Source: Trichobilharzia regenti (taxonomy: Eukaryota; Platyhelminthes; Trematoda; Strigeidida; Schistosomatidae). From it: a stretch of 64,000 nucleotides of DNA. The stretch's first letter is position 1, and each line of letters opens with the position of its first letter. The translations under genes and the position numbers were made by a program. This document shows positions 43,975 through 54,137 of this stretch, in pieces. The notes beneath the pieces are model-generated. The model was given only the letters and a program-made list of their open reading frames with translations, was not told the DNA's origin and searched no databases. The stretch covers positions 22,931,379 to 22,995,378 of the forward strand of contig OX235263.1 in NCBI GenBank assembly GCA_944472135.2, read 5' to 3'.

Positions 43975-44226
43975 ATGTGTTATCACCATGCGTCGGTGGA
44001 ACAGCGGTTAGGACGCTCACCGACCAAGCGCATGGTCCGGGGTTCGATCCCCGGCCGACGCACTCCTTTACCTCGCCAAGCCAGTAATAAAGCTGGTAGA
44101 GAGGAAAGGTCAGGCATGAGGCTAGCAACCCCATCCTGTAAAACATAAACACTGCTTCAAGCTACAGGCTTGAGGCCCTATGTTCCACTGGGAACGTGAA
44201 GGAAAGAAAAAAATGTGTTATCACCA
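43975..44226 (+). mobile_element. Young SINE-B with target-site duplication
   Basis: The element is 43989-44212. A perfect 14-bp duplication, ATGTGTTATCACCA, flanks it (43975-43988 and 44213-44226). Head TGCGTCGGTGGAACAGCGG, perfect B box GGGTTCGATCCCC, CGACGCACTCCTTTACC, body GAGGCTAGCAACCCCATCC, tail GAGGCCCTATGTTCCACTGG with AACGTGAAGGAAAG and an A-rich end. The duplication and A-rich tail show LINE-driven insertion. Confidence 0.97.
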
Positions 44227-44659
44227 CGAATAGTGATCTTGATAAGTGTGTTTACAGAGTGTTTACCGTTAGAGTACATTCAAAAAATTGTGCCTATTTA
44301 AGTAGATTGTGCGACATTGCTTTCGGTTATTGATTTCATTTTCATTCCTAACCTACTTAAATATCCTTCAACCTAATGGTCTTATAAGATAAAAATAAGT
44401 CAAGAATATTTCGCTGGTGTAAGCAGGCATATTTGATAGTTTATGCACTTACAATATCACCTTCGCTCATGATTTATGATGCAATTAGCTCCTCTTATGG
44501 ATTTATTCATTCACTGCTATAATTTCCAGTTTATCATCCTTGGTAGTGACAAAGCTACGAGTAACAAACAGCGCAACGATGGTATGAAAAACCTTACTAC
44601 CTCTTTCATTCGCTGGGATATAGAAGTCAAAAGCTAATGTGACTTAACCAACGCCAATC
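44227..44659. other. No gene seen
   Basis: AT-rich, no recognised repeat. Confidence 0.35.
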
Positions 44660-44885
44660 TCCTCTTGATGTTCGTCGGTGGCTCAGCGGTAGAATGCTCA
44701 CCACCCACGCAAGTAGGCGAGTAAGATGGACTGCACGTTTTCCTGGATTCCATTGCTAGTCATCGTCCACCAAATCACTTCAGCTTAAATCCTCAGACAT
44801 CGTTGAAGCATCTGCACAAGCAGCCGAAATGTCAACCTGAGGCAGAGCACTTCGGCTCTATCAGTCAACGGCTAAGTCACACTTA
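44660..44885 (+). mobile_element. Chimera of a SINE head and Sm-alpha body
   Basis: TTCGTCGGTGGCTCAGCGG and TAGAATGCTCACC are the SINE-B A-box head. The following ACCCACGCAAGTAGGCGAGT loses the B box and runs into the 3' half of an Sm-alpha hammerhead (TTTTCCTGGATTCCATTGC), followed by the Sm-alpha body (GTCCACCAAATCACTTC, GAAGCATCTGCACAAGC, GCCGAAATGTCAACCTGAGG). The ribozyme core is absent. Confidence 0.75.
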
Positions 44886-45384
44886 ATGTGTTATCAAAAA
44901 GTACTGGCTAGATGGTTGAAAACACCAGTTCGATAAACACCACACCGATGAGCGGCAACACTTTGTGCTGCAGTGAGACTTACTTCCTAAGTGGAAGACG
45001 AAGATAAGTGACACGATAAGTCCAGCAGTTCACAAACTGAAGGCATCTGTCAATAATGTCTGTTTGCCTTCAATTTGCATTGAGACGGATTAGAATGGAC
45101 ATTTAAATGTGTCTTATAAGTTCTGATTAATTGCCACCTAATCATGAAATTTACTATTGAAGTAGAAACCGAACAGACAATTTCGTTTCTCCTCAACTTT
45201 TAACTACCAGAGAAAGACTAATTCGACACTGAACAAATCAGTGTACTCAGGTGGATATTTTTATATTGCGACTTTGTTCTCTGAGTTGAACAGTTTAACT
45301 GAGAAGCTTTCAGCACTTACATCACTATGACAATAGGCAATAGTAGGGACATCATCGTGCCACCTAAATTCTGGTAACATGTAT
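44886..45384. other. No gene seen
   Basis: No recognised repeat or coding region. Confidence 0.35.
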
Positions 45385-46347
45385 TGTTATTGTTTCCTTG
45401 GGTTCCTAGTGGAACATAGGGCTTCAACTGCACGTCTCCACTGGCTTCTGTCTTCTGCTGTGCTTTTCACTTGCATCCATGTTAGTCCATACTGTTTCAA
45501 CTCCTCTTCACACGATCTCCTCCATGTCACTCTTGGACGTCCTGCTTCCATTTCGGATGTCAACTTGCAGTTGTGTACACACTATTGTTGGTATTTCTGG
45601 ACGGGTTGCACGTGGTGGTCGGTTCAAGTGTCCTTTGAAGTGATCCGTCCATTGTTTAGCCTGCCTTTCTTCCTTAGTAATTCGGTCCCCTTGGCTGTCT
45701 TTTATAGGTTTCACTTGTGTTGATCTCTTCCCGGATAGGGACTTGGTTATCTGATATAATGTCTTCAGGTCCCTTTCGCCTGCTGCCTTCTCAGCTCCAG
45801 TGGCCAGATTGTCGCAGAATTGTCTTTTGTCCTTCCTAACACTCGTCTTTACTTCTTTGTCCAGTGATGTGTACGTTGAGGTCAGCGTCTCTTTCTCTTG
45901 TCCGTCTTCGCATTGAATTATTCTCTCTTTCACCATCCTCCTCTCCTCTATTAGTTTCCGAGTGTCCGTTGAGAGCCATTCCTTATCTTGTCTATTCTTT
46001 CTTCCTAAAACCGTTGAACACGTTTCGTTGAAAATCACCTTCAGAGAGTTCCAGTGGTCTTCCACGCTTGATTCTTCCGTGATGTCATGTAGTGCTTCCT
46101 GCCTTGCTCTGACAGTTGCAGTGAAACTGTCCTTTGTGGTTGTGTCCTTCAGTGATTGAGTGTTGAACTTACATTGTGGCCTATCCCCAGCTATCCTCGA
46201 GGCTTTTAGCTTCACCTTGGAAGTCGCCTGTACTAGATAGTGGTCTGAACCCACATCTGCTCCTCTTCTCGATCTTGTGTCCAGTAGGCTCCGACACCAC
46301 TTCCTTGAGATTGAAATAAAGTCTTTCTGGTTTTTGGTTGGTAACAC
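45385..46347 (-). mobile_element. RTE LINE lacking its reverse transcriptase
   Basis: Reverse-oriented. The 3' tail complement (TTGGGTTCCTAGTGGAAC, CATAGGGCTTCAACTGC) and CEEE region occupy 45395-45560. The sequence then passes directly into the linker and endonuclease end, so the whole RT is deleted. It is 5'-truncated near 46347. The tail pattern is close to that at 8.3 kb. Confidence 0.85.
45508..46347 (-). CDS. RTE endonuclease end and linker ORF (279 codons)
   Basis: The longest non-repetitive open frame in the window. It starts with a chance Met, has SRRGADVGSDHYLVQATSKV (the SDH block with the catalytic His of the APE endonuclease), then the linker (KFNTQSLKDTTTKDSFTATV, NRQDKEWLSTDTRKLIEERR, ERQAKQWTDHFKGHLNRPPR) up to the RT border (PEIPTIVCTQLQVDI). 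It then enters the C-terminal tail in a foreign frame (NGSRTSKSDMEEI). It lacks most of the endonuclease and all of the RT, so it cannot be an active enzyme. Its openness suggests a fairly recent copy. Expression is unknown. Confidence 0.75.
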   Translation of the reverse strand: MLPTKNQKDFISISRKWCRSLLDTRSRRGADVGSDHYLVQATSKVKLKASRIAGDRPQCKFNTQSLKDTTTKDSFTATVRARQEALHDITEESSVEDHWNSLKVIFNETCSTVLGRKNRQDKEWLSTDTRKLIEERRMVKERIIQCEDGQEKETLTSTYTSLDKEVKTSVRKDKRQFCDNLATGAEKAAGERDLKTLYQITKSLSGKRSTQVKPIKDSQGDRITKEERQAKQWTDHFKGHLNRPPRATRPEIPTIVCTQLQVDIRNGSRTSKSDMEEIV

Positions 46348-47039
46348 GTATATATAGGAAAATAGCCCATGATGCTTCCTTATACATACTGCTATCAGAA
46401 TGAGTGATATTTATTGTAGAAACAGAAGTAAGTTCATACCCAGAATAATAATGATAGTAAATTATACACTGTATTCCCTCTAGGCATTTAGAAGACGCCA
46501 TAATAGTAGCATTTATCAATAAACCTGATTTTCGTTTATTTCATAAGGTTTTTAGTCAGCTTCACTAAAAACACCTTGAAAATATGATTAATGTGTGAGC
46601 AAAATCAGCATGTAGCCATTTCATGCGTAGGATTTCCTTGATGATGATGATGATGACGACGGTGATGACGATGATGAGTGTCAAAAATGCCTGTAGCCAA
46701 GTATACATAAATGTCATTCCTACTGAAAGTAAAATATTCGCCTTCCTTTTTTTTTCTCCCTCTAATCTACACCTGCTATACGCATCCTATTGTGCATAGG
46801 TTAGTCTGGGTAACAAATCAGATTCAAGGGAAATTATTTACTTGACTGATTACGTAATCACACACATACACGTATGCACACGAAATGATGTCGATAAAAA
46901 TGATAGGTGTAAGCAATGTATATATATATATATACATGCATGATTTCCTGACAGGTTTACATTCGTTTGGAAAAGTCTATGTGCAGTAATAGGGGATGTT
47001 TTTTTATGGTGAATAGAATACATGCCAAAATAATGGAGA
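46348..47039. other. No gene seen; microsatellites
   Basis: GAT/GAC repeat at 46636-46678, TA run at 46918-46934, poly-T at 46748-46757. Nothing else recognised. Confidence 0.4.
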
Positions 47040-48140
47040 ATATTTGTAGCTCAGACGAATGATTCTTAAGTAAAAACACAGTTTCCGTTTTTGTTCAGCG
47101 AAGAAATTTCTTTTCAACGACTTCATTTTCAAGCCAACTGTACAGTCGTATTTATTTATATTACAGAAAAAGGTTATTAAGTGGCACTAAATAATTGCTC
47201 AGTCAATATACATTTATATGTGATAAGAATAATGATAATTAAAATGCTCCAAGGGGTAGAGTTGAAGGGGATAAATTACAAAATTATTAAAGATTGTTTT
47301 ATAAGTGAATGGATATCAAAAGTATTTTTTTTTAATGTCAAGCGTTGTCTAAAGATTTTAAAAACTAGGATTAAGATTACGATAAGAATAAAGATGTGAA
47401 GTGAAGTGGAAAGAATTCAAGTGGTAAAATAAAATAAAATAAAAACTAGAAAGAATATTACTATGACCAATGTAAAGAAATGGGTTTGACAAAACGTTTT
47501 TGAACACATAATTTAGGTTTCTGTTCATGTATAGCTTAAGCTTCGGCTATGCATAAGTGAAGGAAATGTAAACTTTTGGATCGATTCGATTTTGCCATGT
47601 AGATAACCTTGAAGGATAAATCACGTGGGGCTAAATGACCAGACTCTAACAGGTGATCACAAACAGACGACTTCGCAGTTCTACGTTCACCTTTCATTAG
47701 CCCAACCGGATAGTGTTCAGCTACACGTCTTCGGAGAGTAGACTTACAATGTCCAATATAATTAGCTCCAAATGAGCAGGTAAAAGAGTAAATGTACATA
47801 GATGTGGACACAAGCGGTAATCTATCCTTGACGCGCATTGTCTAATCATATTTCGACTGGTAAAAACTAGTTGCAAGTCAGCTGCAGGAAAAGTGCGTTA
47901 AATACATTCAGATAAACGATTTTTAATCAATTCCGAAATGGTGTCACCTTTGAATGCAAGACTCATAAACAGTTTTTTCTTTGGCACCGTGATTTGTCTA
48001 GGGGAGGATTCTTTTTTGATTTCACGTTCAACAAACCTAGCAGGATATCCACTGTTAAGGAGATTTGATGGAAGGTTATCTACTTCACTACCGATTGTCT
48101 CTGTAGAGCAGATTTTACGAATTCTTGAGCATAAGGAATG
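47040..48140 (-). mobile_element. PLE 3' half with terminal repeat
   Basis: On the reverse strand: linker (48140-47840), GIY-YIG endonuclease (47840-47470) and, after about 300 bp of 3' non-coding sequence, the terminal repeat at 47160-47080 (CGACTGTACAGTTGGC, GAAAATGAAGTCGTTGAAAA, CTTCGCTGA), which matches 53395-53460. The order C-terminus, 3' non-coding, terminal repeat agrees with the copy at 52.7-53.5 kb. The RT is absent. Confidence 0.8.
47465..48140 (-). pseudogene. PLE linker and GIY-YIG endonuclease
   Basis: Linker residues ENQKRILPRQITVPKKKLFM, SLAFKGDTISELIKNRLSEC and LVFTSRNMIRQC are readable with frameshifts. The nuclease frame at 47838-47536 has CIYSFTCSFGANYIGHCKST (GIY-YIG core), LRRRVAEH (conserved Arg, Glu, His) and HLLESGHLAPRDLSFKVIYM. 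After one stop (AEA, stop, AIHEQKP) it ends LCVQKRFVKPISLHW. It is the best-preserved GIY-YIG domain here. This nuclease nicks DNA during PLE insertion. Confidence 0.83.
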
Positions 48141-48435
48141 AATAACATATCTCTTTCTAAAAGTATTTAACTCTTGAAGTTAGTGTACTGTTTCTTAGTG
48201 TGATTGTGTTTGATGGGCTGGTTAGTTTAATCGCGTAACTTTCAGTGTCTTCCTAGGCAATGCCTTCAGCGTTTACTTCAGTATGAAGTAAGCTTTTAAA
48301 AATCCATAAGGAATTTTGAAAGTCTACTTTTAACATTGTATTTGGCCCTGGAGATGTTGTCTGAAAGGATGGTGGAATCTTTGCAGTTCAATCGTATAAC
48401 TCTAGAAACCTACCCATATGAACATAAAACCAGTG
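48141..48435. other. No gene seen
   Basis: AT-rich, between a PLE and an RZ copy. Nothing recognised. Confidence 0.35.
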
Positions 48436-48439
48436 GATT

Positions 48440-48890
48440 CCTTTCATGTGTTTGTAAGGAATTGACTGATTTCAAGTTTGAACAGTTAGAAAAGCAATGA
48501 AAGCCAGTGAGTGGGTACTGAACAGTTGTTCCACTCTACTTCTTTAAAACTCTACAGAAGTAATCACCTAACACCTCCCCGAGGATAGAACCCAGGATCA
48601 TCACGTTACAAGGCCAACCACTGGTTAACTGTTGAACCACTGCGACGAAATCGAATAGTCTATCAGTGGTGACTTTTGTCGACAAATGATAGATAGTGAA
48701 ACCGTCAGCTAATATCATCAGTGAGTAATTCTCCTAATACCCTATTTGTTGAATCACACTGGTCATAACTTCTCATCAGAACTCTGGACAACATTGTGCT
48801 TTAGTCAGCCACTAGTAAGCATCAGATTAATTGCTTATGTGTTATTCTGTATGGAACTAACATCAGTTAGAGAATTATTGAAAACCAATA
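48440..48890 (-). mobile_element. RZ repeat, copy 10, with start of a tandem unit
   Basis: Reverse-oriented degenerate full monomer: hammerhead zone at about 48510-48555 (GGGTACTGAACAGTTGTTCC, ACTCTACAGAAGTAATCACC), tRNA-like complement to 48650 (CACTGGTTAACTGTTGAACC), and 5' region to 48835 (CATAACTTCTCATCAGAACT, CATCAGATTAATTGCTTATG). Next, 48853-48890 (AACTAACATCAGTTAGAGAA) is the 3' part of the upstream unit, so the copy was part of a tandem. Confidence 0.72.
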
Positions 48891-49465
48891 TGTCAAAGAG
48901 AATGAACGTGCCAATGTTATCAGCAGTTATGCACTTAAGCACTATCAAGGAGTGAAATTACTTCTGCACAATGACCACAGTGAGCATCTAAAGGTGAACA
49001 GAAGATTGTAGAGTAGTGATGTAATGTAGTTAATAATTAAGTGTGAATTTAAAATTCACTTATTCCTTCGTCTGGTAGACATATGAAGATGTTTCATTGA
49101 ATAGAATAACAAAACGAAAAAATTGTAACAAGATTATTAAAACGATTTATCAAATGAATGCACTTCGATATACAATACTAGATTTTCGTAAACGTTAAGC
49201 GACTGAAATAAATGCAAAATCACAGCTGTCACAATGTTAAGAAATACTGGCTGTATATATGAATGAAGTACTTCTCTCAAAACTACTTTTGATCGTATAA
49301 TCTTCACCTTCTATTATGCTTCATGATCTTAAAATCTACGTCTGAGATGCTAAATGTATTATTAAGGAATACTATTTTCCAAGTTGAGTGAGATGGTACA
49401 AACTCATCGATAACACTGGCAGACAGTTGCACTATATAAATATATCACAAACTGTCAGAAGTTAA
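48891..49465. other. No gene seen
   Basis: AT-rich, no recognised repeat. Confidence 0.35.
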
Positions 49466-49469
49466 AATT

Positions 49470-49690
49470 CATGGGCTATCGGCTTCCATCCCAGTGACTG
49501 ATTGGTAAACGAGCTCACCTTGTAACCTCAATGTCTAAAGATCACAGGTGTGTACTGCTGAAGAGTCCCGGATAAAACAACTGCCTAGTTCTCCCTAGTT
49601 TTCAGTGGTTCTCTGAATGAAGTCAATTCATGGTCATTCTTGAAATTATTCAAATCCCTGAAAAGCGGCACTTGCAAATTTATCCTGTGT
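49470..49690 (+). mobile_element. RZ repeat, copy 11
   Basis: Forward: GTTAAAATTCATGGGCTATC, CCCAGTGACTGATTGGTAAA (A-box region), AAACGAGCTCACCTTGTAAC, a lost B box (AAGATCACAGG), hammerhead at 49552-49590 and the 3' part TTTTCAGTGGTTCTCTGAAT, with the tail TTCAAATCCCTGAAAAGC. Confidence 0.8.
49552..49590 (+). ncRNA. Hammerhead ribozyme, intact CTGAAGA box
   Basis: GTACTG, core CTGAAGA (perfect CTGANGA), GTCC, then a shortened loop and GGAT, AAAA where GAAA is needed, CAACTGCC and TAGTT. The first box is intact; the second box and the closing strand of stem I are lost, so it should be inactive. Confidence 0.65.
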
Positions 49691-49801
49691 ACCTGTGGAA
49701 TGTGGAGTAAATCCATATTACGGCACAAATGTTACCCCTTCAGGGATTGAATCTGAATGAAAAAGACAAAGACAAGCGAAAAAAGACCCCTAATGAAAGG
49801 T

Positions 49802-50061
49802 CTCTTGTTAAGTTGTTTTTTTTCCTTCACGTTCCCCACTGGAACATAGGGCTTCAAGCTAGTGGCTTGAAGTTTCTCTAGCAGTGTTTATTTTACAGGA
49901 TGGGGTTGCCAGCCACATGCCTGACCTTTCCTCTTTACCAGCATTATTTCTGGCTTAGCAAGGTAAAGGAGTGCGTCCGTGGCCGGGGATCGAACCCCGG
50001 ACCATGTGCATGGTTGGCGAGCGTCCTAACCGCTATGCCACCGACGCACCTCTTGTTAAGT
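49802..50061 (-). mobile_element. Young SINE-B with target-site duplication
   Basis: Element 49814-50049 is reverse oriented. A perfect 12-bp duplication, CTCTTGTTAAGT, flanks it (49802-49813 and 50050-50061). T-run (tail), TTCACGTTCCCCACTGG, AACATAGGGCTTCAAGC, CAGGATGGGGTTGCCAGCC, reverse B box GGGGATCGAACCCC, and head complement ending GCCACCGACGCAC. The B box is perfect. Confidence 0.96.
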
Positions 50062-51005
50062 AGTAATTTGAAATATTGTTAAAATTACTGATTAGGGGCA
50101 GTCAGCAAAAAAAGATATACTGAACTGTACGGTGGGGAAAAGAAACTGAGAAATCTAGTTAAACCACATGTATCCAAAAGTTATACAAATATTAAATTAC
50201 AAACAGAGTTCTGAAATATTTACTTGGTGGTAATCAAACGTTTTGGACTTCGAAACTGATATATGGTAAAGATTTCAGTTATACAAAGAAGAAACGAGGG
50301 CTGTACTGTTATCATATCTTAACTATATCGGTAACATAACATGAGTAAGGATTTATCGCACAGCATTAGGTCTATGCAGACTTTATATCACTAAGGATAA
50401 TAACGATATTGCAGGCTGCTTGAATGTGAGATGATCGTGGAGTGAATTCGCATATGTCAAGTAGAAAAGATGCAAATGTAATTCATAACAGAAAACTAAA
50501 CATAGTTGAATATACTTTGCTCAGAATCGTGGAGTTGGCGCGGATACCAAAGGAACGACAAGTGATTTCATAACATCTGACGGTATCAGTCTAAAATATG
50601 TGGTCAAATAGAGTCCCAAAATAAAATAAATGCCTGCATTTAATGCTTTTAACTTTAGAAAATTCTTAAATAAAACAGTTATCGACCATTTGTTGGTAGT
50701 GTAATTCAGACGAAATCTAATGCAGGTTTCACTATTTTGCAGTAAAAAAAGCTTCTCAATAAATACTATGGAATATAAGATCATTTATTTTACGGTTACC
50801 CATAAGAGTGATGTATTTACTAGATTTAACTGGTCACACGCCGCTTATTTAGTGATGGTTAGTGGTGGAACACAGGAAGTGAATCCTATCCCATTTATAG
50901 CTCATAGAGTGTATGCACTTCTAATTCCAACATGTGTTGAAACATGGACAAATAATCATGCATGTAATGATCACAGAATTGGAAACTAATAATTCGAGAA
51001 ACGTT
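50062..51005. other. No gene seen
   Basis: AT-rich. Short frames at 50521-50784 and 50720-50989 have no recognisable motif. Confidence 0.4.
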
Positions 51006-51009
51006 CCCA

Positions 51010-51375
51010 TCCTTTGAAATCTGACCATAGATTAATTTCAATAAGAGGACCAATGAAAACCAGGAAATACTGGGTAACCATTTCCTCCTGGTTCGGGAAT
51101 TTTCAACAAAACACTTCCATCGATCCATCGGGGTTCGGACCCACAACCTTAAGGTTACGAGGTAAGTTCGTTGGCAGAATTTAAAATATATGTTCGAGTA
51201 GATTCCGCCACAGTCTCGGAATAGTCAACGAACTCGCTTTGTAACCGTAAGTTTCTTGGTGAGATCCCCAGTAGGGTGATGGGTGAGTTTCGCTGAAGGG
51301 TAAAATAGATGTCGAGTATTACATGGTTTCCAATGGTTCTATGATTGATATTAATCCATAATCAGACTTCAGATG
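51010..51375. mobile_element. Head-to-head pair of RZ repeats (copies 12, 13)
   Basis: Reverse copy at 51010-51175 (ATAGATTAATTTCAATAAGA, GGAAATACTGGGTAACC, B-box complement GGGGTTCGGACCC) and forward copy at 51205-51375 (AACGAACTCGCTTTGTAACC, GAGTTTCGCTGAAGGG, GAGTATTACATGG, TCTATGATTGATATTAATCC). Both ribozymes are decayed. The tails point outwards. Confidence 0.7.
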
Positions 51376-51479
51376 ATGGAAACGTTGAATTGCTACAGTA
51401 GCTTTCCTAAGGAAGTTGGTCGGTCATCCCGTTCCCTATATCTTTCTTAGGGGATTTATTACTTCTATGTACTAACAAT

Positions 51480-52688
51480 GTTAGGTTTACATTTGAAGGT
51501 GATTGTTTCCGCCAAGTTGATGGTGTTGCTATGGGAAGTTCGTTAGGACTCCTTTTAGCAGATATTTTTATGTCGTACATTGAGAATTTATCGGAGGATT
51601 TAGTCGGAAATGTCCCACTTTATAGAAGGTATATTGATGACATTGTAATCATAAGTGACAAGTCTTGTTCTACCACCTCAATTTTAAATTGAATGAATGA
51701 AGTTCAGAATAGCATATCACTTACATCTGTAGAAGAGGAGGATAATTGTTTATCTTTCCTAGACATATTGCTTAGTCGACGGCTTGATGGGTCAATAAGA
51801 AGATCTATTTATAGAAAACCTACCTGGACAGGACAGTTTCTTAATTACCACAGTTTCTGTGCTCTTCAGTATAATCCGACAAATATGCGCTGAAGACACA
51901 CTTGCTGAAGAAGAAAGAAAGTTGATACAAACTCTGGTTGATAACAATTATCCAGACAAGTTCATTAGGAGATATAGAGTGGAGTAGTCAGAACACCAAG
52001 ACTCATTCTCCAACTTGCAATTAAGAAAGACGTGTACATCAAGCTACCCTATATGGGTAACCATAGCAGCTCTGTAACTCGAAAAAGGCTTATAACTGTG
52101 GCTAATATCGGAATAATTGAGAATGTGAAGCCCATATATCTATCTAAGCCCTTAGAACATGGGAAAAATGATGTCACATTAGACCGTATTCACCAATAGG
52201 AATGAACGTGTGGCCACATACACTTAAGGGAGACTCATGGATCTCTTCAAGGAATGGCTTCAGAAGCAAATGGAATCCTCAGAACCCATTAACGATGAGA
52301 AAAGACGACCTAGCTCCTCTATTGTGTAAAACATTATAGAGGCAGGATATAAAATTGCTGTTTGCAAGCCTTCTAAATCTATCTTTAAAGCGTATTTGGG
52401 TCGTATCCTAAAGTTTTTGGAATCCCTAGCAAATAGAAAGTTTATGCGTTCAGAAACAATTCGTCATCACACTAAACCTTCCATGGTAAACTTTATTTTG
52501 ATACCAGTCAGAGTAGATGTACTATTACCTTTATTATTTGATTTAGTGGTCATCATTGTTATTTTGACCTTCACTATGTCCTTTTAACTTGCCCTGAGTC
52601 TATTTCTGTTTCTCACCTCTTAACTCCTTATTAATTTCATATATGTATTCCTATGACAAGTCTCTGTGTGCTCAGATTGTACCATATG
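51480..52688 (+). pseudogene. PLE with RT palm and endonuclease end
   Basis: Forward: RFTFEGDCFRQVDGVAMGSS and LGLLLADIF (RT), RRYIDDIVII with the YIDD catalytic box, then after a stop SFLDILLSRRLDGSIRRSIY and RKPTWTGQFLNYHSF. Next come NNYPDKFIRRY, KKDVYIKLPYMGNHSSSVTR and ANIGIIENVKPIYLSKP (linker). The nuclease core is largely unreadable, but the end LCVQKQFVITLNLPW with a stop at 52487-52489 is present. Its 3' non-coding part runs to 52688 and resumes at 53487 after the nested element. The same 3' end is at 3.36-3.78 kb. Confidence 0.83.
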
Positions 52689-52828
52689 TAGACAGAAGAC
52701 AAGTAGTTCAGCGAAGAGTCTCTTTTCGGCGAATTCATTTTCATAGCTGTACAATCGCAAATATATATGGTTATTTTGTGTGTGTGTGTGTGTATACATT
52801 AAATTTGTCAAACGAAAATACAATTAGT
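52689..52828. repeat. Left inverted terminal repeat of the compact PLE
   Basis: About 140 bp, near-identical reverse complement of 53334-53471, including GAATTCATTTTCATAGCTG and a TG run. The TG run lengths differ slightly between arms. Confidence 0.92.
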
Positions 52829-52829
52829 C

Positions 52830-52999
52830 ATTCCATCTCAACGAACGCCTCCTTCAAAGTAATCTACAAAGTGAAGAACAACCTTCCAAAGACAGTACGA
52901 TTCCGTCTTCTTTGCATCGCAGAAGCCCTAGCCATCCAGTTGGTGGAACCAGAACTATGCATACAAAAGAAAATTATCCAACCACTTCTACTCGCATGG
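52830..52999 (+). pseudogene. PLE endonuclease C-terminus in the compact element
   Basis: Frame reads SISTNASFKVIYKVKNNLPK, VRFRLLCIAEALAIQLVEPE and LCIQKKIIQPLLLAW, ending with a stop at about 53000. This is the PLE C-terminus of the same subfamily as 8.17 kb. There is no RT and no GIY-YIG core, so the insert is 5'-truncated and could only have moved with help. Confidence 0.8.
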
Positions 53000-53167
53000 T
53001 AACAGCTCTGTTGATTTGACCTAACTTTTCTTTGTTTGTTTGATTTGACCTTACTTCTGTTTGTATGCTTATATTTCTAACTGAAAACCGTTGTGTAATT
53101 CTGTATATTATTTTGTTTCCATGTACACCCTTTGAGCACAACTCATTCATCAAACTATTCATGCCAT

Positions 53168-53334
53168 TGCGTAACTCTTATTTAACAATCATTTATGGCA
53201 ACTCATCACTTTTGTTACTATCCTCTTATATGAACATCCAATTCACCTGAACTTACTCCTCTTTAACAATCGGTTTTGACAACTCGTCACTTTTGTTGCT
53301 ATCCTCTTATCAAAATCCAATTCATCTGAACTTA
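53168..53334. repeat. Tandem duplication in the PLE 3' non-coding region
   Basis: Two units of roughly 80 bp, each with TTTAACAATC, CAACTC then GTCACTTTTGTTGCTATCCT (or ATCACTTTTGTTACTATCCT) and CCAATTCA-CTGAACTTACT. They differ at several bases. Confidence 0.75.
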
Positions 53335-53471
53335 CTAATTGTATTTTCGTTTGACACATTTAATGTATACACACACACACACAAAATAACCATATATATT
53401 TGCGATTGTACAGCTATGAAAATGAATTCGCCGAAAAGAGACTCTTCGCTGAACTACTTGTCTTCTGTCTA
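53334..53471. repeat. Right inverted terminal repeat of the compact PLE
   Basis: Mirror of 52689-52828, containing the CA run, TTTGCGATTGTACAGCTATG, GAATTCGCCGAAAAGAGACT and CTTGTCTTCTGTCTA. Related orphan ends lie at 424-540 and 47080-47160. Confidence 0.92.
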
Positions 53472-53789
53472 CTAATGTACCATATGTGTTGCGCGAATAC
53501 ATTACACGATTCAGACAAATTACGTCTTCTTATTATTGCTTTGTGTAAATTGTTTTAAATGAGTGTAATATTAACAGTGATCATGATAATAAGATCAGTG
53601 ATAACAAAAGCACCTGCAGTTGACACAGGTGATAATAAGAACAATGAAGATATCATGATTAAGTAAACAGTTCAAAATCTTACGTAATGCTAATGATGAG
53701 GGTAATAGATACCTGCAGTCTAAATGAATATAATTAAAGTATGGAAGAAGTGGAAAAGAAGACAAAGTAAATAGTTTTAATTAGTCTGT

Positions 53790-54115
53790 TAGATTTACCT
53801 GAAGCAAAGACACAACAGACTTCTTTTGCATACAAAGATTAGGATTCTTTTGCTGAATTTCCCAAACTTTAGTTACGCGTAAAAGGTGAGTTCGAATTCT
53901 CTTCGAAAGGCTAGAAGTTATGTGACAGGCAAATCTGAAAGTGCTACTTCTATCAATTTTACATTTTCTGAACCATGGAGAAAAGTTCCTAACAATGCTT
54001 TTTGTTAAACTGTCTAGTTATTCGCTCTAAATATCTCTCTCTACAGAAGCAGCTAAATTTGTAAATGTACATAGAAGTGACACAACTGCCTAGGTTGGAA
54101 AACGATAGACAAAGG
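53790..54115 (-). pseudogene. PLE endonuclease C-terminal fragment
   Basis: Reverse reading: FRFACHITSSLSKRIRTHLL, VTKVWEIQQKNPNLCMQKKS and VVSLLQVN. The xxNLCMQKK pattern matches the other endonuclease ends, but the final LPW has changed. The LTR element at 54138 lies just upstream on this strand. Confidence 0.6.
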
Positions 54116-54137
54116 ATGGCAGCAGGATGAGTCCTAT

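Larger units (their letters stand above)
52678..53486 (+). mobile_element. Compact nested PLE with inverted terminal repeats
   Basis: The 787-bp insert 52689-53475 interrupts the older PLE 3' region. An 11-bp duplication TGTACCATATG flanks it (52678-52688 and 53476-53486). The ends are inverted repeats: 52689-52828 (TAGACAGAAGACAAGTAGTT onwards) against 53334-53471. By comparison with 3.44 kb, the older PLE originally read TACCATATG directly into TGTTGCGCG, confirming the insertion. Inside are an endonuclease end and a tandem duplication. Inverted terminal repeats are a known trait of Penelope elements. Confidence 0.9.
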
